This document shows positions 16,716 to 25,762 of a DNA stretch of 64,000 nt, piece after piece. Under the pieces are notes generated by a model. That model did not search any database and was not told the DNA's origin. It saw nothing but the letters and a program-made list of their open reading frames with translations. The position numbers were made by a program, and so were the translations under genes. Position 1 is the stretch's first letter. Each line of letters opens with the position of its first letter. Origin of the DNA: an uncultured Mediterraneibacter sp. (GTDB taxonomy: Bacteria; Bacillota; Clostridia; Lachnospirales; Lachnospiraceae); the NCBI GenBank assembly GCA_934309345.1, contig CAKRDD010000001.1, positions 1 to 64,000 on the forward strand, written 5' to 3'.

Positions 16716-17753
16716 TTACCATATATGCATGATGTGCTGCATTGCAAGGCTGACTACTGTGATTCCAACCCAGCAGGAAGCACCGAGAAGGATTGGCTTT
16801 CCACCAGATTTGACCAGCTTCACAACATTGCTGTTCAGACCGATCGCAGCCATAGCCATGATAATGAAGAACTTAGACAGTTCTTTCAGCGGAGCAAATG
16901 TATCTGCGCTTACACCAAGGCTCATGCATACAGTTGTAATGACAGCCGCGATGATGAAGTACAGGATGAACATTGGAAATGCACGCTTCAGGCTGAACTT
17001 ACCGGAAGACTTCCCGTCTTTTGCAGCTGATTTCGCACGAATCAGTGAGAGTACAAGTGTGATCGGAATGATTGCAAGAGTACGAGTCAATTTGACGGTG
17101 ACAGCGGTATTCAGTGTTTCACTTCCCAGATTCCACATGCTGTCCCAGGTGGAAGCGGCAGCAGTTACGGATGAAGTATCGTTGATCGCAGTTCCGGCAA
17201 AGACACCGAAAGCATTTCCGCTTGTTGTGTCGAAGCCAAGTGCATTTCCAAGCACCGGGAAAAGTACGGCAGCGATAACATTGAAGAAAAAGATAACAGA
17301 AATTGCCTGTGCAACCTCAGTGTCATCAGCGTCAATGACTGGCGCTGTGGCAGCAATCGCAGAACCTCCACAGATGGAAGAACCGACGCCAACCAGGATT
17401 GATGTGTTGGAAGGAACGTTCAGTACCTTGCGCAACAGCCATGCAATGATCAAAGATGTAGAAATCGTGCTGATGATAATAGGAAGGGACTGCTTTCCTG
17501 TTTGCAGGATAACGCCAAGATTCATACCGAATCCAAGCAGTACAACAGCTGTCTGTAAAATAATTTTAGATGTCCATTTAATTCCTGATTCGGCTGTTCC
17601 TTTTTCAGTCCAAAAGCAGGTGATCACCATTCCGGCGAGAATCGCAATGACAGGTCCGCCGATTACCGGGAATGCTTTTCCAATCAGCCAGGATGGAACG
17701 GCAATCAGAAAGCAGACCAGAATTCCTTTGAAATTTTTCTGAATAAAATTCAT
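16716..17753 (-). CDS. YeiH-family (UPF0324) putative anion/sulfate exporter
   Basis: Membrane protein of 345 residues with about ten helices. The Gly-rich SSICGGSAIAATAPVIDA segment near residue 125 and the later NDTSSVTAAAS segment are hallmarks of the YeiH/YadS family. The start at 17753 is chosen because AGAGAGGACAC lies just upstream and the protein then begins MNFIQKNFKG; an upstream in-frame ATG (17852) would add a non-conserved 33 residues. It is divergent from a LysR regulator, as E. coli yeiH is from yeiE, so that regulator probably controls it. The transported ion is not certain. Confidence 0.87.
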   Translation of the reverse strand: MNFIQKNFKGILVCFLIAVPSWLIGKAFPVIGGPVIAILAGMVITCFWTEKGTAESGIKWTSKIILQTAVVLLGFGMNLGVILQTGKQSLPIIISTISTSLIIAWLLRKVLNVPSNTSILVGVGSSICGGSAIAATAPVIDADDTEVAQAISVIFFFNVIAAVLFPVLGNALGFDTTSGNAFGVFAGTAINDTSSVTAAASTWDSMWNLGSETLNTAVTVKLTRTLAIIPITLVLSLIRAKSAAKDGKSSGKFSLKRAFPMFILYFIIAAVITTVCMSLGVSADTFAPLKELSKFFIIMAMAAIGLNSNVVKLVKSGGKPILLGASCWVGITVVSLAMQHIMHIW

Positions 17754-17850
17754 GATAGTGTCCTCTCTTAAGTCTTTTGTTGCTGCCGGTACTACATGCG
17801 TCAGCAACCATATTTTTATGAAACAATTATAGATTATAACACTGGTAAGC

Positions 17851-17877
17851 AATAATAAAAAATTATATAATATTATT
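17851..17877. promoter_or_regulatory. AT-rich dyad, candidate LysR operator
   Basis: AATAATA (17851-17857) and TATTATT (17871-17877) form an interrupted palindrome in the gap between the divergent YeiH-like and LysR genes. The T-N11-A-like spacing suits a LysR box, but AT-rich dyads arise easily by chance. Confidence 0.4.
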
Positions 17878-17943
17878 AAAACATAAAAATACCTTATTGA
17901 TAATCCGCTGAATTAGTGTGGAAAAAAGGAAGGGGACAAGAGA

Positions 17944-18822
17944 ATGTTAGATTTTAGAACAGAAACATTTCTTATGGTTTGTGAGACAATGAACTTTACA
18001 GAAGCAGCCAGAAGATTACATATTACACAGCCGGCGGTATCACAGCATATACATTTCCTTGAGAAAGAATATGATGCCAGACTATTTTCCTATCATAATA
18101 AGCAGCTTTATATGACAGAAGCCGGGGAAATACTTAAGAAAAGGCTGATGACGATGAAAAATGATCAACTGGTGCTAAAACAAGAGATAAAAGGAAAAGA
18201 ACAGAAGGAAGAGTCACTGTCACTTGGAGTTACAATGACGATCGGGGAATACGCGATTGTAGATAAGCTGGCAAATTTCTTGCTGAAGTATCCGGAGATG
18301 AATCTTCATATTCATTATGGAAATACGACACAGCTATTAACATTGCTCGATCAGGGAATTATCAACATGGCTCTGGTAGAAGGAAATTACCCGAAAGAGA
18401 ATTATGAGCATAGAAGATATAGCACGGAAGATTATATTGCAGTCTGTGCGACTGATCATAAATTCGAGGCAGGGATACCAGACTCGATGAAAGAACTTCT
18501 TTATGAAAGATTACTTGTTCGAGAGGCCGGATCCGGGACAAGAAATATTCTGGAAGAACTATTGATGGCCAGAGGAATGAAAATCCAGGATTTTGAACAT
18601 TACGTTGAAGTAGAAAATATGCATACAATTATCAGGTTCTTAAAAAAGGATTGTGGAATCTCATTTATGTACAAGGTGGCAGTGGAAGAAGAATTAGAAA
18701 AAGGAATATTGAAAGAAATCCAGCTTTCAGATTTTAAGATGCAGCATGACTTTGATTTTATTTGGGAAAAGGGAAGCATTTATTCCGGAAAATATTGTGA
18801 GGTGTGCGAGGAGTTAATGTAG
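17944..18822 (+). CDS. LysR-family transcriptional regulator
   Basis: Protein of 292 residues. The N-terminal winged helix-turn-helix is clear (FTEAARRLHITQPAVSQHI, about 19-37), followed by a linker helix and a two-lobed effector-binding domain beginning LSLGVTMTIGEYAI near 94. The ATG at 17944 is preceded by GGAAGGGGA. It is divergent from the YeiH-like transporter and very probably regulates it and itself. The effector is unknown. Confidence 0.92.
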   Translation: MLDFRTETFLMVCETMNFTEAARRLHITQPAVSQHIHFLEKEYDARLFSYHNKQLYMTEAGEILKKRLMTMKNDQLVLKQEIKGKEQKEESLSLGVTMTIGEYAIVDKLANFLLKYPEMNLHIHYGNTTQLLTLLDQGIINMALVEGNYPKENYEHRRYSTEDYIAVCATDHKFEAGIPDSMKELLYERLLVREAGSGTRNILEELLMARGMKIQDFEHYVEVENMHTIIRFLKKDCGISFMYKVAVEEELEKGILKEIQLSDFKMQHDFDFIWEKGSIYSGKYCEVCEELM

Positions 18823-18858
18823 TAAAAAATCAGACTTCACAAAAATTTTAGAAAAGAA

Positions 18859-18885
18859 TTAGCACTCAACTCTTTACAGTGCTAA
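18859..18885. promoter_or_regulatory. CIRCE element (HrcA operator) of clpB
   Basis: TTAGCACTC (18859-18867), nine bases, then CAGTGCTAA (18877-18885). This matches the CIRCE consensus TTAGCACTC-N9-GAGTGCTAA at 17 of 18 arm positions. It overlaps the -35 of the clpB promoter, as expected for HrcA repression. Confidence 0.93.
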
Positions 18886-18901
18886 CAATACGTGCTATAT
18901 T
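18873..18901 (+). promoter_or_regulatory. clpB promoter
   Basis: TTTACA (18873-18878), a 17-bp spacer and TATATT (18896-18901) form a sigma-A-type promoter inside and next to CIRCE. The leader to the ATG is about 120 nt. Confidence 0.7.
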
Positions 18902-19025
18902 CCTAATAGAACACAGAGAAAAAGTGATTTCACAGAGTAACATAGATCTGTGAATGCAACAGGAATCCGTGTTTGACTTCACGTTAACTAGTGAACAAAT
19001 TTATGGTTCAAAGGAGGGAAAGACC

Positions 19026-21611
19026 ATGAATATTAATAAATTTACACAGAATTCATTACAGGCAGTTCAGAACTGTGAGAAGATTGCTGCGGATAACGGG
19101 AATCAGGAACTGGCGCAGGAGCATTTACTGTATGCTCTGCTGACACAGGATGACAGCCTGATTTTAAAATTATTTGAGAAGATGAACATCCAGGGTCAGC
19201 TTTTTATCAACAGTATTGAACAGGCAATCAGCAAGAGACCGAAGGTACAGGGCGGTCAGGCTTATGTAGGTCAGGACTTGAATAATGTTCTGATTCATGC
19301 AGAGGATGAAGCGAAGCAGATGGGAGATGAGTATGTCTCTGTTGAGCATCTGTTTCTTGCAATGCTGAAGTATGCAAGCCGTGAGATGAAGCAGCTTTTC
19401 CGTGAATATGGCATCAGCAGAGAGGGATTCCTCCATGCTCTGTCAACAGTAAGAGGAAATCAGAGGGTAACTTCTGACAATCCGGAAGCAACTTATGATA
19501 CATTGAATAAATACGGTCAGGATCTTGTGGAGAAAGCAAGAGACCAGAAACTGGATCCGGTCATCGGACGTGATGAAGAGATCCGTAATGTGATCCGTAT
19601 CCTGTCCCGTAAGACAAAGAATAACCCGGTGCTGATCGGTGAACCTGGTGTAGGTAAGACCGCAGTTGTAGAAGGACTTGCACAGCGAATCGTCAGCGGA
19701 GATGTGCCGGAGGGCCTGAAAGATAAGACAATCTTTTCACTGGATATGGGAGCACTGGTAGCAGGAGCGAAATATCGTGGTGAATTCGAGGAACGTCTGA
19801 AAGCCGTTCTGGAAGAAGTGAAGAACAGTGACGGAAAGATCATTCTTTTCATCGATGAACTTCATACGATCGTCGGAGCCGGTAAGACAGACGGTGCGAT
19901 GGATGCAGGAAATATGCTTAAGCCTATGCTTGCAAGAGGTGAACTGCACTGTATCGGTGCAACCACACTGGATGAGTATCGTCAGTATATTGAGAAGGAT
20001 GCAGCACTGGAGCGTCGTTTCCAGCCGGTTCTGGTAGATGAGCCAACTGTTGAGGATGCGATCTCTATCCTGAGAGGACTGAAAGAGAGATACGAAGTCT
20101 TCCATGGTGTTAAGATTACAGACAGTGCACTTGTTGCGGCAGTTACACTTTCGAACAGATATATTTCTGATCGTTTCCTGCCGGATAAAGCAATCGACCT
20201 TGTTGATGAGGCATGTGCATTGATCAAGACAGAACTTGATTCTATGCCGACAGAGCTTGATGAACTTCGCCGTCGTGTGATGCAGATGGAGATTGAAGAG
20301 TCTGCACTTAAGAAAGAGGAAGACCGCTTAAGTAAAGAGCGTCTGGAACATTTGCAGGAAGAACTGGCAGAACTGAAAGCGCAGTATGCAAGTAAGAAGG
20401 TACAGTGGGAAAATGAGAAGAATTCTGTAGAGCATGTACAGAAGATCCGTGAGCAGATCGAGCAGGTGAATAAGGAGATTCAGAAGGCCCAGAGAGAATA
20501 TGATCTGAACAAGGCAGCTGAACTTCAGTATGGTCGTCTTCCACAGTTGCAGAAACAACTGGAAGAGGAAGAAGCGAAGGTAAAAGCAAAAGATCTTTCA
20601 CTTGTGCATGAATCTGTTACAGACGACGAGATTGCAAAGATCGTTTCCAGATGGACAGGTATTCCGGTTGCAAAACTAAACGAGAGTGAGAGAAATAAGA
20701 CACTTCACCTTGCAGATGAACTGCATAAACGTGTCATTGGACAGGATGAAGGTGTAGAACTTGTGACAGAAGCCATCATCCGTTCCAAAGCAGGCATCAA
20801 AGATCCGACAAAACCAATCGGTTCCTTCTTATTCCTTGGACCTACAGGTGTAGGTAAGACAGAGCTTGCAAAGGCACTTGCCCAGAGCCTGTTTGATGAT
20901 GAGAACAACATGGTTCGTATCGATATGAGTGAGTACATGGAGAAATATTCCGTGTCCAGACTGATCGGAGCTCCTCCGGGATATGTTGGATATGATGAAG
21001 GTGGACAGCTGACAGAGGCAGTCAGAAGAAAACCGTATTCTGTTGTACTTTTTGATGAGATCGAGAAAGCACATCCGGATGTCTTCAACGTACTGTTGCA
21101 GGTATTGGATGATGGACGAATCACAGATTCACAGGGACGCACGGTTGACTTCAAGAATACGATCTTGATCATGACTTCCAACATTGGTGCAAACTATCTG
21201 CTGGAAGGCATCAAAGAAGATGGCTCAATCGATGAGCAGAGCCAGAATATGGTAATGGATGATCTGAAAGCACATTTCAGACCGGAATTTTTGAACCGTC
21301 TAGATGAGATCATCATGTTCAAACCATTGACAAAGACGAATGTACGTTCCATCATTGACCTTTTGGTTGCTGATGTGAACCGCCGTCTGGAAGAACGCGA
21401 ATTGAGTGTTGAGCTGACAGAAGCAGCGAAAGACTTCGTTGTGGAAGGCGGATATGATCCGATGTACGGTGCAAGACCACTGAAACGTTACTTGCAGAAG
21501 AATGTAGAGACACTGGCTGCAAAACTAATCCTCGCAGGAGATGTAGGACGTGGCGACACGATTCTGATTGATGTTAAGGATGGCAGACTGACAGCAGATG
21601 TGAAGAAATAA
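19026..21611 (+). CDS. clpB: ClpB disaggregase chaperone
   Basis: Hexameric AAA+ disaggregase of 861 residues that rescues aggregated proteins with DnaK. In order: a Clp-N domain, AAA1 with Walker A GEPGVGKT near 205, the long coiled-coil middle domain (about 400-530, rich in Glu, Lys and Gln) that distinguishes ClpB from ClpC, and AAA2 with GPTGVGKTELA near 604. AAAGGAGGGAAAG sets the start at 19026; an in-frame ATG at 18954 lies in the leader. It is a single gene under CIRCE control. No M-loop truncation or missing motif is seen. Confidence 0.97.
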   Translation: MNINKFTQNSLQAVQNCEKIAADNGNQELAQEHLLYALLTQDDSLILKLFEKMNIQGQLFINSIEQAISKRPKVQGGQAYVGQDLNNVLIHAEDEAKQMGDEYVSVEHLFLAMLKYASREMKQLFREYGISREGFLHALSTVRGNQRVTSDNPEATYDTLNKYGQDLVEKARDQKLDPVIGRDEEIRNVIRILSRKTKNNPVLIGEPGVGKTAVVEGLAQRIVSGDVPEGLKDKTIFSLDMGALVAGAKYRGEFEERLKAVLEEVKNSDGKIILFIDELHTIVGAGKTDGAMDAGNMLKPMLARGELHCIGATTLDEYRQYIEKDAALERRFQPVLVDEPTVEDAISILRGLKERYEVFHGVKITDSALVAAVTLSNRYISDRFLPDKAIDLVDEACALIKTELDSMPTELDELRRRVMQMEIEESALKKEEDRLSKERLEHLQEELAELKAQYASKKVQWENEKNSVEHVQKIREQIEQVNKEIQKAQREYDLNKAAELQYGRLPQLQKQLEEEEAKVKAKDLSLVHESVTDDEIAKIVSRWTGIPVAKLNESERNKTLHLADELHKRVIGQDEGVELVTEAIIRSKAGIKDPTKPIGSFLFLGPTGVGKTELAKALAQSLFDDENNMVRIDMSEYMEKYSVSRLIGAPPGYVGYDEGGQLTEAVRRKPYSVVLFDEIEKAHPDVFNVLLQVLDDGRITDSQGRTVDFKNTILIMTSNIGANYLLEGIKEDGSIDEQSQNMVMDDLKAHFRPEFLNRLDEIIMFKPLTKTNVRSIIDLLVADVNRRLEERELSVELTEAAKDFVVEGGYDPMYGARPLKRYLQKNVETLAAKLILAGDVGRGDTILIDVKDGRLTADVKK

Positions 21612-21616
21612 AATAT

Positions 21617-21690
21617 GATACCAGGGATTGTGGGAGTGCATTGCACGAAACAATCCGTAGGTATCCTAGTTGGGGGATTTTGCCCCCAAC
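21617..21690 (+). other. Two strong tandem hairpins in the clpB 3' region
   Basis: Hairpin 1 nests GATACC/GGTATC (21617-21622, 21660-21665), GGATTGT/ACAATCC (21625-21631, 21650-21656) and GTGCA/TGCAC (21636-21646). Hairpin 2 is GTTGGGGG/CCCCCAAC (21669-21690). Neither is followed by a T-run, and the real terminator comes later. They could be a stable 3' UTR structure, a small RNA or a small repeat element. Confidence 0.5.
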
Positions 21691-21724
21691 ATCAAAGTAT
21701 TAGTACAGTAGTGATATAATGCAG

Positions 21725-21787
21725 GGCTGTGAAAAATGAAAATTTTCTGGAGATTTTTGAAAATTGAGTTTTTCACAGCCTTTTTTT
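21725..21787 (+). terminator. clpB terminator
   Basis: GGCTGTGAAAAA (21725-21736) pairs with TTTTTCACAGCC (21769-21780), followed by seven T. The 304-bp gap from clpB to dinB otherwise holds the two hairpins above, a weak dinB promoter (TTGATA 21803-21808, TAAAAT 21827-21832) and a GCATATGC-centred palindrome (21847-21858). Confidence 0.85.
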
Positions 21788-21915
21788 CGTTCACCGAAGC
21801 AATTGATACAAGAGCAGACTATATGTTAAAATAAGAAACTGACAGAATGCATATGCATACAACAAGAATTAATACTAAGAAAGAACTCAAGTAGAATCCC
21901 GGAAAGGAAGCTCCC

Positions 21916-23142
21916 ATGACTCGTATTATTTTCCACATCGACGTCAATTCAGCATTTTTAAGCTGGACGGCGGTTGAACAATTGAAGAATGGATCAAAAG
22001 TGGATCTGCGGGAGATCCCGGCGATCATTGGCGGAGATCAGAGTTCGCGTCATGGGATTGTCCTTGCAAAATCATCACTTGCCAAATCCTATGGAATTCA
22101 GACTGGTGAGCCTGTGGTGAATGCTTTCCGTAAATGTCCGAATCTTGTGACAGCACCACCAAATCACAAGATGTATCGGGAAAAGAGCCGGATGCTGATG
22201 GATTTCCTGCGGACATATACGAAGAAGATCGAGCAGGTCAGTGTCGATGAATGTTATATGGATTTCACAGAACTTGCCGGGAACTATCCAACATCGGTGG
22301 ACGGGGCGATGGAGATTAAGGAAGAAGTAAAGAGACGTTTTGGATTCACGGTGAATATTGGAATTTCCAGTAATAAACTGTTAGCGAAGATGGCTTCAGA
22401 TTTTCAGAAACCGGATCGGATTCATACGTTATTTCCGGGAGAGGTTCCGCAGAAAATGTGGCCGCTTCCAATCGGAGATCTCTTTATGGCAGGGCGTTCA
22501 AGCGTGGAGGTCTTTAAGAAACTTGAAATTAATACAATTGGAGATCTTGCACGCGCAGATGTGAATGTAATCATGCTGCATTTAAAAAGTCATGGAAAGA
22601 TGCTCTGGAATTTCGCAAATGGAATCGGGGATGATAAGGTACAATATGAACCGGAAGAGGCAAAGGGAGTAGGAAATTCAACGACTCTGTCAGAGGATGC
22701 GGCAACTTATGAAGAGGCGAGAGAAGTGTTCCGTGAACTTGCACAGAGTGTGGGAAACAGGCTGAAAAAGGCGGAAAAGAAAGCTGGTATGGTAAGCATG
22801 GAGGTTCGCTATTATGATTTCAGAAATATGTCGCATCAGGTGCAGCTTCAAAAGCCGACAAACGACCCGGATATTTTATGGAAGACAGCGTGCGATTTAT
22901 TTCTTGAAAGCTGGAGTGGAGAACCTATCCGTCTCTTAGGAATACGAACATCAAAATTAGTAGAAGAGACTGCGCCGGAGCAGCTGACAATTTTTGATAT
23001 TGAATTTCCAAAAGAACCGGACGAGAAACATAAGAAATTAAATGCCGCATTGGAACAGCTGAACAATCGTTACGGAAAGGGTGCGGTTGTGAAAGGGACA
23101 TTCTATAAACCGGATGGAAAGAAGAAAAAGGATGGAATTTAG
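21916..23142 (+). CDS. dinB: DNA polymerase IV (Y family, DinB)
   Basis: Error-prone translesion polymerase of 408 residues. It begins with TRIIFHIDVNSAFLSW, containing the first catalytic Asp, and has VSVDECYMDFT near 105-115 with the paired DE residues. The thumb, little-finger and HhH regions are in place. GGAAAGGAAG precedes the ATG. It is monocistronic or read with the acyltransferase 24 bp downstream. No Firmicute SOS box (GAAC-N4-GTTC) is visible upstream, so LexA control is not supported. Confidence 0.94.
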   Translation: MTRIIFHIDVNSAFLSWTAVEQLKNGSKVDLREIPAIIGGDQSSRHGIVLAKSSLAKSYGIQTGEPVVNAFRKCPNLVTAPPNHKMYREKSRMLMDFLRTYTKKIEQVSVDECYMDFTELAGNYPTSVDGAMEIKEEVKRRFGFTVNIGISSNKLLAKMASDFQKPDRIHTLFPGEVPQKMWPLPIGDLFMAGRSSVEVFKKLEINTIGDLARADVNVIMLHLKSHGKMLWNFANGIGDDKVQYEPEEAKGVGNSTTLSEDAATYEEAREVFRELAQSVGNRLKKAEKKAGMVSMEVRYYDFRNMSHQVQLQKPTNDPDILWKTACDLFLESWSGEPIRLLGIRTSKLVEETAPEQLTIFDIEFPKEPDEKHKKLNAALEQLNNRYGKGAVVKGTFYKPDGKKKKDGI

Positions 23143-23166
23143 AAGAGATAGAAAGAGGAACGTACA

Positions 23167-24180
23167 TTGAAAGAGAAAAATTATAATCTGGAATTAATTC
23201 GGATGATTTCTTTTATATTTGTTATTGTGATCCATGTATCAAACTATTATTGCAGAGCTTATGGAGATATTACGATCGGGGAATACAGCTTTTCACTTTT
23301 GATGAATCTGCTGGCAAGGATAAGTGTACCGTGTTTTTTCATGATTACAGGAGCGCTTCTGCTTGGAAGAGAGGAATCACTACATAAACATGCGAAGCGA
23401 GTGTTACGTTTTCTAATTGTCCTGCTTGTGTGGAGTGCAATATACATGATCTGGAATGCAGCTTATATGAAGGATCCTTATCAAATCAAAGATTTATTAT
23501 ATAAGCCGGTAGAACAGCATCTGTGGTATCTGTATGCGATGATCCCGATTTATCTGGTACTTCCTTTTTTCCAGGTTATGTGTAAAGGGATGAGTCTTCG
23601 GATGGAACGCGCATTTCTTGCAGTTATTACTGCAGCAGTTTTGTTTAATTATATTTCCACATTTTTAAAGGAAGAAATGTATTATGATTTGCCGATGGTT
23701 GGTGACAGGATTTATTCGTATTATGTATTTATCGGATATTACATATATAAGTATAGGAAGCATGTATTGAAGGGCAAAATGATTCCAATAGGAATCTTTG
23801 TTGCGTGTATGGCATTAAATTATGGGTTGACATATGCGGTAACCTTGCAGGAAGGGGAACATTATGAACGGCTGTTAGAGTATGGGAATCCATTACTCAC
23901 ACTTGCTGCTGCAATGGCATTTCTCATGTTAGTACGTTTGAAAAAGAGCGAATTCAATCCGTCAGAACGGGCAAAAAAATGGATCGACAGATTTTGTGGA
24001 TGTTCTTTCGGGATTTATCTGATCCATATTATGTTTCTCGATGTTTATAAGAGAAATGTTAAGCCAGAGAGATTTTCTGCATGGATCATGATTCCGACAG
24101 TAAGTGCGGGACTTGTATTATTGTCCTTCGGATGTGTCTGGATGATTCGAAAGACAAAAACAGGACGAAAGATTACATAG
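23167..24180 (+). CDS. Membrane acyltransferase (acyltransferase 3 family)
   Basis: Integral membrane protein of 337 residues with about ten helices. The N-terminal NLELIRMISFIFVIVIHVS segment carries the conserved Arg and the catalytic-type His of acyltransferase-3 / OafA-like O-acetyltransferases. Translation likely starts at TTG (23167), with AGAGG about 9 bp upstream; a later ATG would cut the conserved first helix. It probably O-acylates a surface glycan or peptidoglycan component. It stands between dinB and murE; the 111-bp gap to murE has no clear terminator. Confidence 0.82.
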   Translation: MKEKNYNLELIRMISFIFVIVIHVSNYYCRAYGDITIGEYSFSLLMNLLARISVPCFFMITGALLLGREESLHKHAKRVLRFLIVLLVWSAIYMIWNAAYMKDPYQIKDLLYKPVEQHLWYLYAMIPIYLVLPFFQVMCKGMSLRMERAFLAVITAAVLFNYISTFLKEEMYYDLPMVGDRIYSYYVFIGYYIYKYRKHVLKGKMIPIGIFVACMALNYGLTYAVTLQEGEHYERLLEYGNPLLTLAAAMAFLMLVRLKKSEFNPSERAKKWIDRFCGCSFGIYLIHIMFLDVYKRNVKPERFSAWIMIPTVSAGLVLLSFGCVWMIRKTKTGRKIT

Positions 24181-24291
24181 GTTTTTTTGCATATGTGGTG
24201 AGATTATGTTATTCTATAAAGGTTAAGACAATCGTTATTTGCCTGAAAGTCAATGATGCAGTATACCAGTTCAGAACAGGAGGGTTAGATC

Positions 24292-25758
24292 ATGAAATTA
24301 GATAAATTATTAGAACGCCTGGATTACACAGTAGTACAGGGAAGTGATTCTACAGAAGTAACAACACTGATCAATGATTCAAGAAAAGTGGAAGAAGGAT
24401 CTGTTTTCGTATGTATCAGCGGAGCAGTATCTGATGGACATAAATATGCAGCAGATGTTGCGGCGAAAGGTGCGGCAGCTGTTGTTGTAGAGAAAGATGT
24501 TGAAGTGCCGGAGAACGTGACTGTGATCAAAGTAGAGGATACACGTTACGCACTGGCGCTGATGTCAGCAGCTTATTTCGGATATCCGGCAGACAAGATG
24601 AAAGTCATCGGTATCACAGGAACAAAGGGAAAGACAACAACTACTTATATGATCAAGTCCATTCTTGAAGAGACAGGACATAAGGTCGGATTGATCGGTA
24701 CAATTGAGGCAATCATTGGAGATAAGAAGATCCCTTCATGTAATACAACACCGGAGTCTTATACAATTCATAAATATTTCGCAGAGATGGTAGAAGCTGG
24801 CTGTGACTGTGTTGTTATGGAAGTTTCTTCCCAGGGACTGATGCTTCACAGAACAGCAGGAATTCCGTTTGAAATCGGTATTTTCACAAACCTTGGAAGA
24901 GATCATATCGGACCAAACGAGCATAAGGATTTTGATGATTACAAGAGATGCAAAGGTCTTCTGTTCAAACAGTGTAAGCTTGGAATCGCCAATGTAGACG
25001 ATAAATATTTTAAAGATGTATTTGAAGGCTCTACATGTAAGATTGAGACATTCGGATTTTCACCGGAGGCAGATCTTCGTGCAGAGAATGTAGAACTCGT
25101 GTCCAGACCGGGATATCTTGGCGTCGCATATCATGTTGCAGGAGTGATGGATTTTGATGTGGAGATCGATGTTCCGGGTAAATTCAGTGTTTACAACTCT
25201 TTGACTGCAATCTCCGTCTGCCGCCATTTCCAGGTGCCGGTTGAGATGATCAAGGATGCACTTAAGAAGGCAAAGGTAAAAGGACGTATCGAGATGATCA
25301 AGGTGTCTGATGATTTTACACTGATGATCGATTATGCACACAATGCGATGAGTCTTGAGAGTCTTCTGACAACATTGAAAGAATATAATCCGAAGCGTCT
25401 TGTATGTCTGTTCGGATGCGGTGGAAACCGTTCCAAAGACAGAAGATTCGAGATGGGTGAGGTATCCGGAAGACTGGCAGATCTGACGATCATTACATCA
25501 GATAATCCGAGATTTGAAGAACCACAGGATATCATTAACGACATCAAGACCGGAATCGCAAAGACAGATGGGAAATATGTGGAGATCTGTGATCGTAAAG
25601 AAGCAATCAAGTATGCAATCGAGCATGGCGAGCCGGGAGATGTTATTGTACTGGCAGGAAAAGGACATGAGGACTATCAGGAGATCTGTGGCGTAAAGCA
25701 TCCGATGGATGAACGCGTGCTGATCAAAGAAGTCCTGGAAGAATTAAAAGAGAAATAA
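24292..25758 (+). CDS. murE: UDP-MurNAc-tripeptide synthetase MurE (mDAP type)
   Basis: Cytoplasmic ligase of 488 residues that adds the third amino acid to UDP-MurNAc-L-Ala-D-Glu. The ATP loop GTKGKTTT is near 109. The substrate-determining motif DNPR near 404 indicates meso-diaminopimelate rather than lysine. AGGAGGG precedes the ATG. It leads a long same-strand run of housekeeping genes; priA begins 5 bp after its stop. Confidence 0.96.
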   Translation: MKLDKLLERLDYTVVQGSDSTEVTTLINDSRKVEEGSVFVCISGAVSDGHKYAADVAAKGAAAVVVEKDVEVPENVTVIKVEDTRYALALMSAAYFGYPADKMKVIGITGTKGKTTTTYMIKSILEETGHKVGLIGTIEAIIGDKKIPSCNTTPESYTIHKYFAEMVEAGCDCVVMEVSSQGLMLHRTAGIPFEIGIFTNLGRDHIGPNEHKDFDDYKRCKGLLFKQCKLGIANVDDKYFKDVFEGSTCKIETFGFSPEADLRAENVELVSRPGYLGVAYHVAGVMDFDVEIDVPGKFSVYNSLTAISVCRHFQVPVEMIKDALKKAKVKGRIEMIKVSDDFTLMIDYAHNAMSLESLLTTLKEYNPKRLVCLFGCGGNRSKDRRFEMGEVSGRLADLTIITSDNPRFEEPQDIINDIKTGIAKTDGKYVEICDRKEAIKYAIEHGEPGDVIVLAGKGHEDYQEICGVKHPMDERVLIKEVLEELKEK

Positions 25759-25762
25759 GATC

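Noticed and set aside
16705..17742. Long open frame of 345 codons on the plus strand opposite the YeiH-like gene
   Set aside because: It lacks a ribosome site and any recognisable motif; the opposite strand holds a complete membrane transporter, so this is a shadow frame.
21692..21788. Possible small RNA starting after TATAAT at 21715
   Set aside because: No acceptable -35 is found, and the transcript would consist almost only of the clpB terminator.
21847..21858. Palindrome ATGCATATGCAT upstream of dinB as a LexA site
   Set aside because: It does not fit the Firmicute SOS box GAAC-N4-GTTC; kept only as a note.
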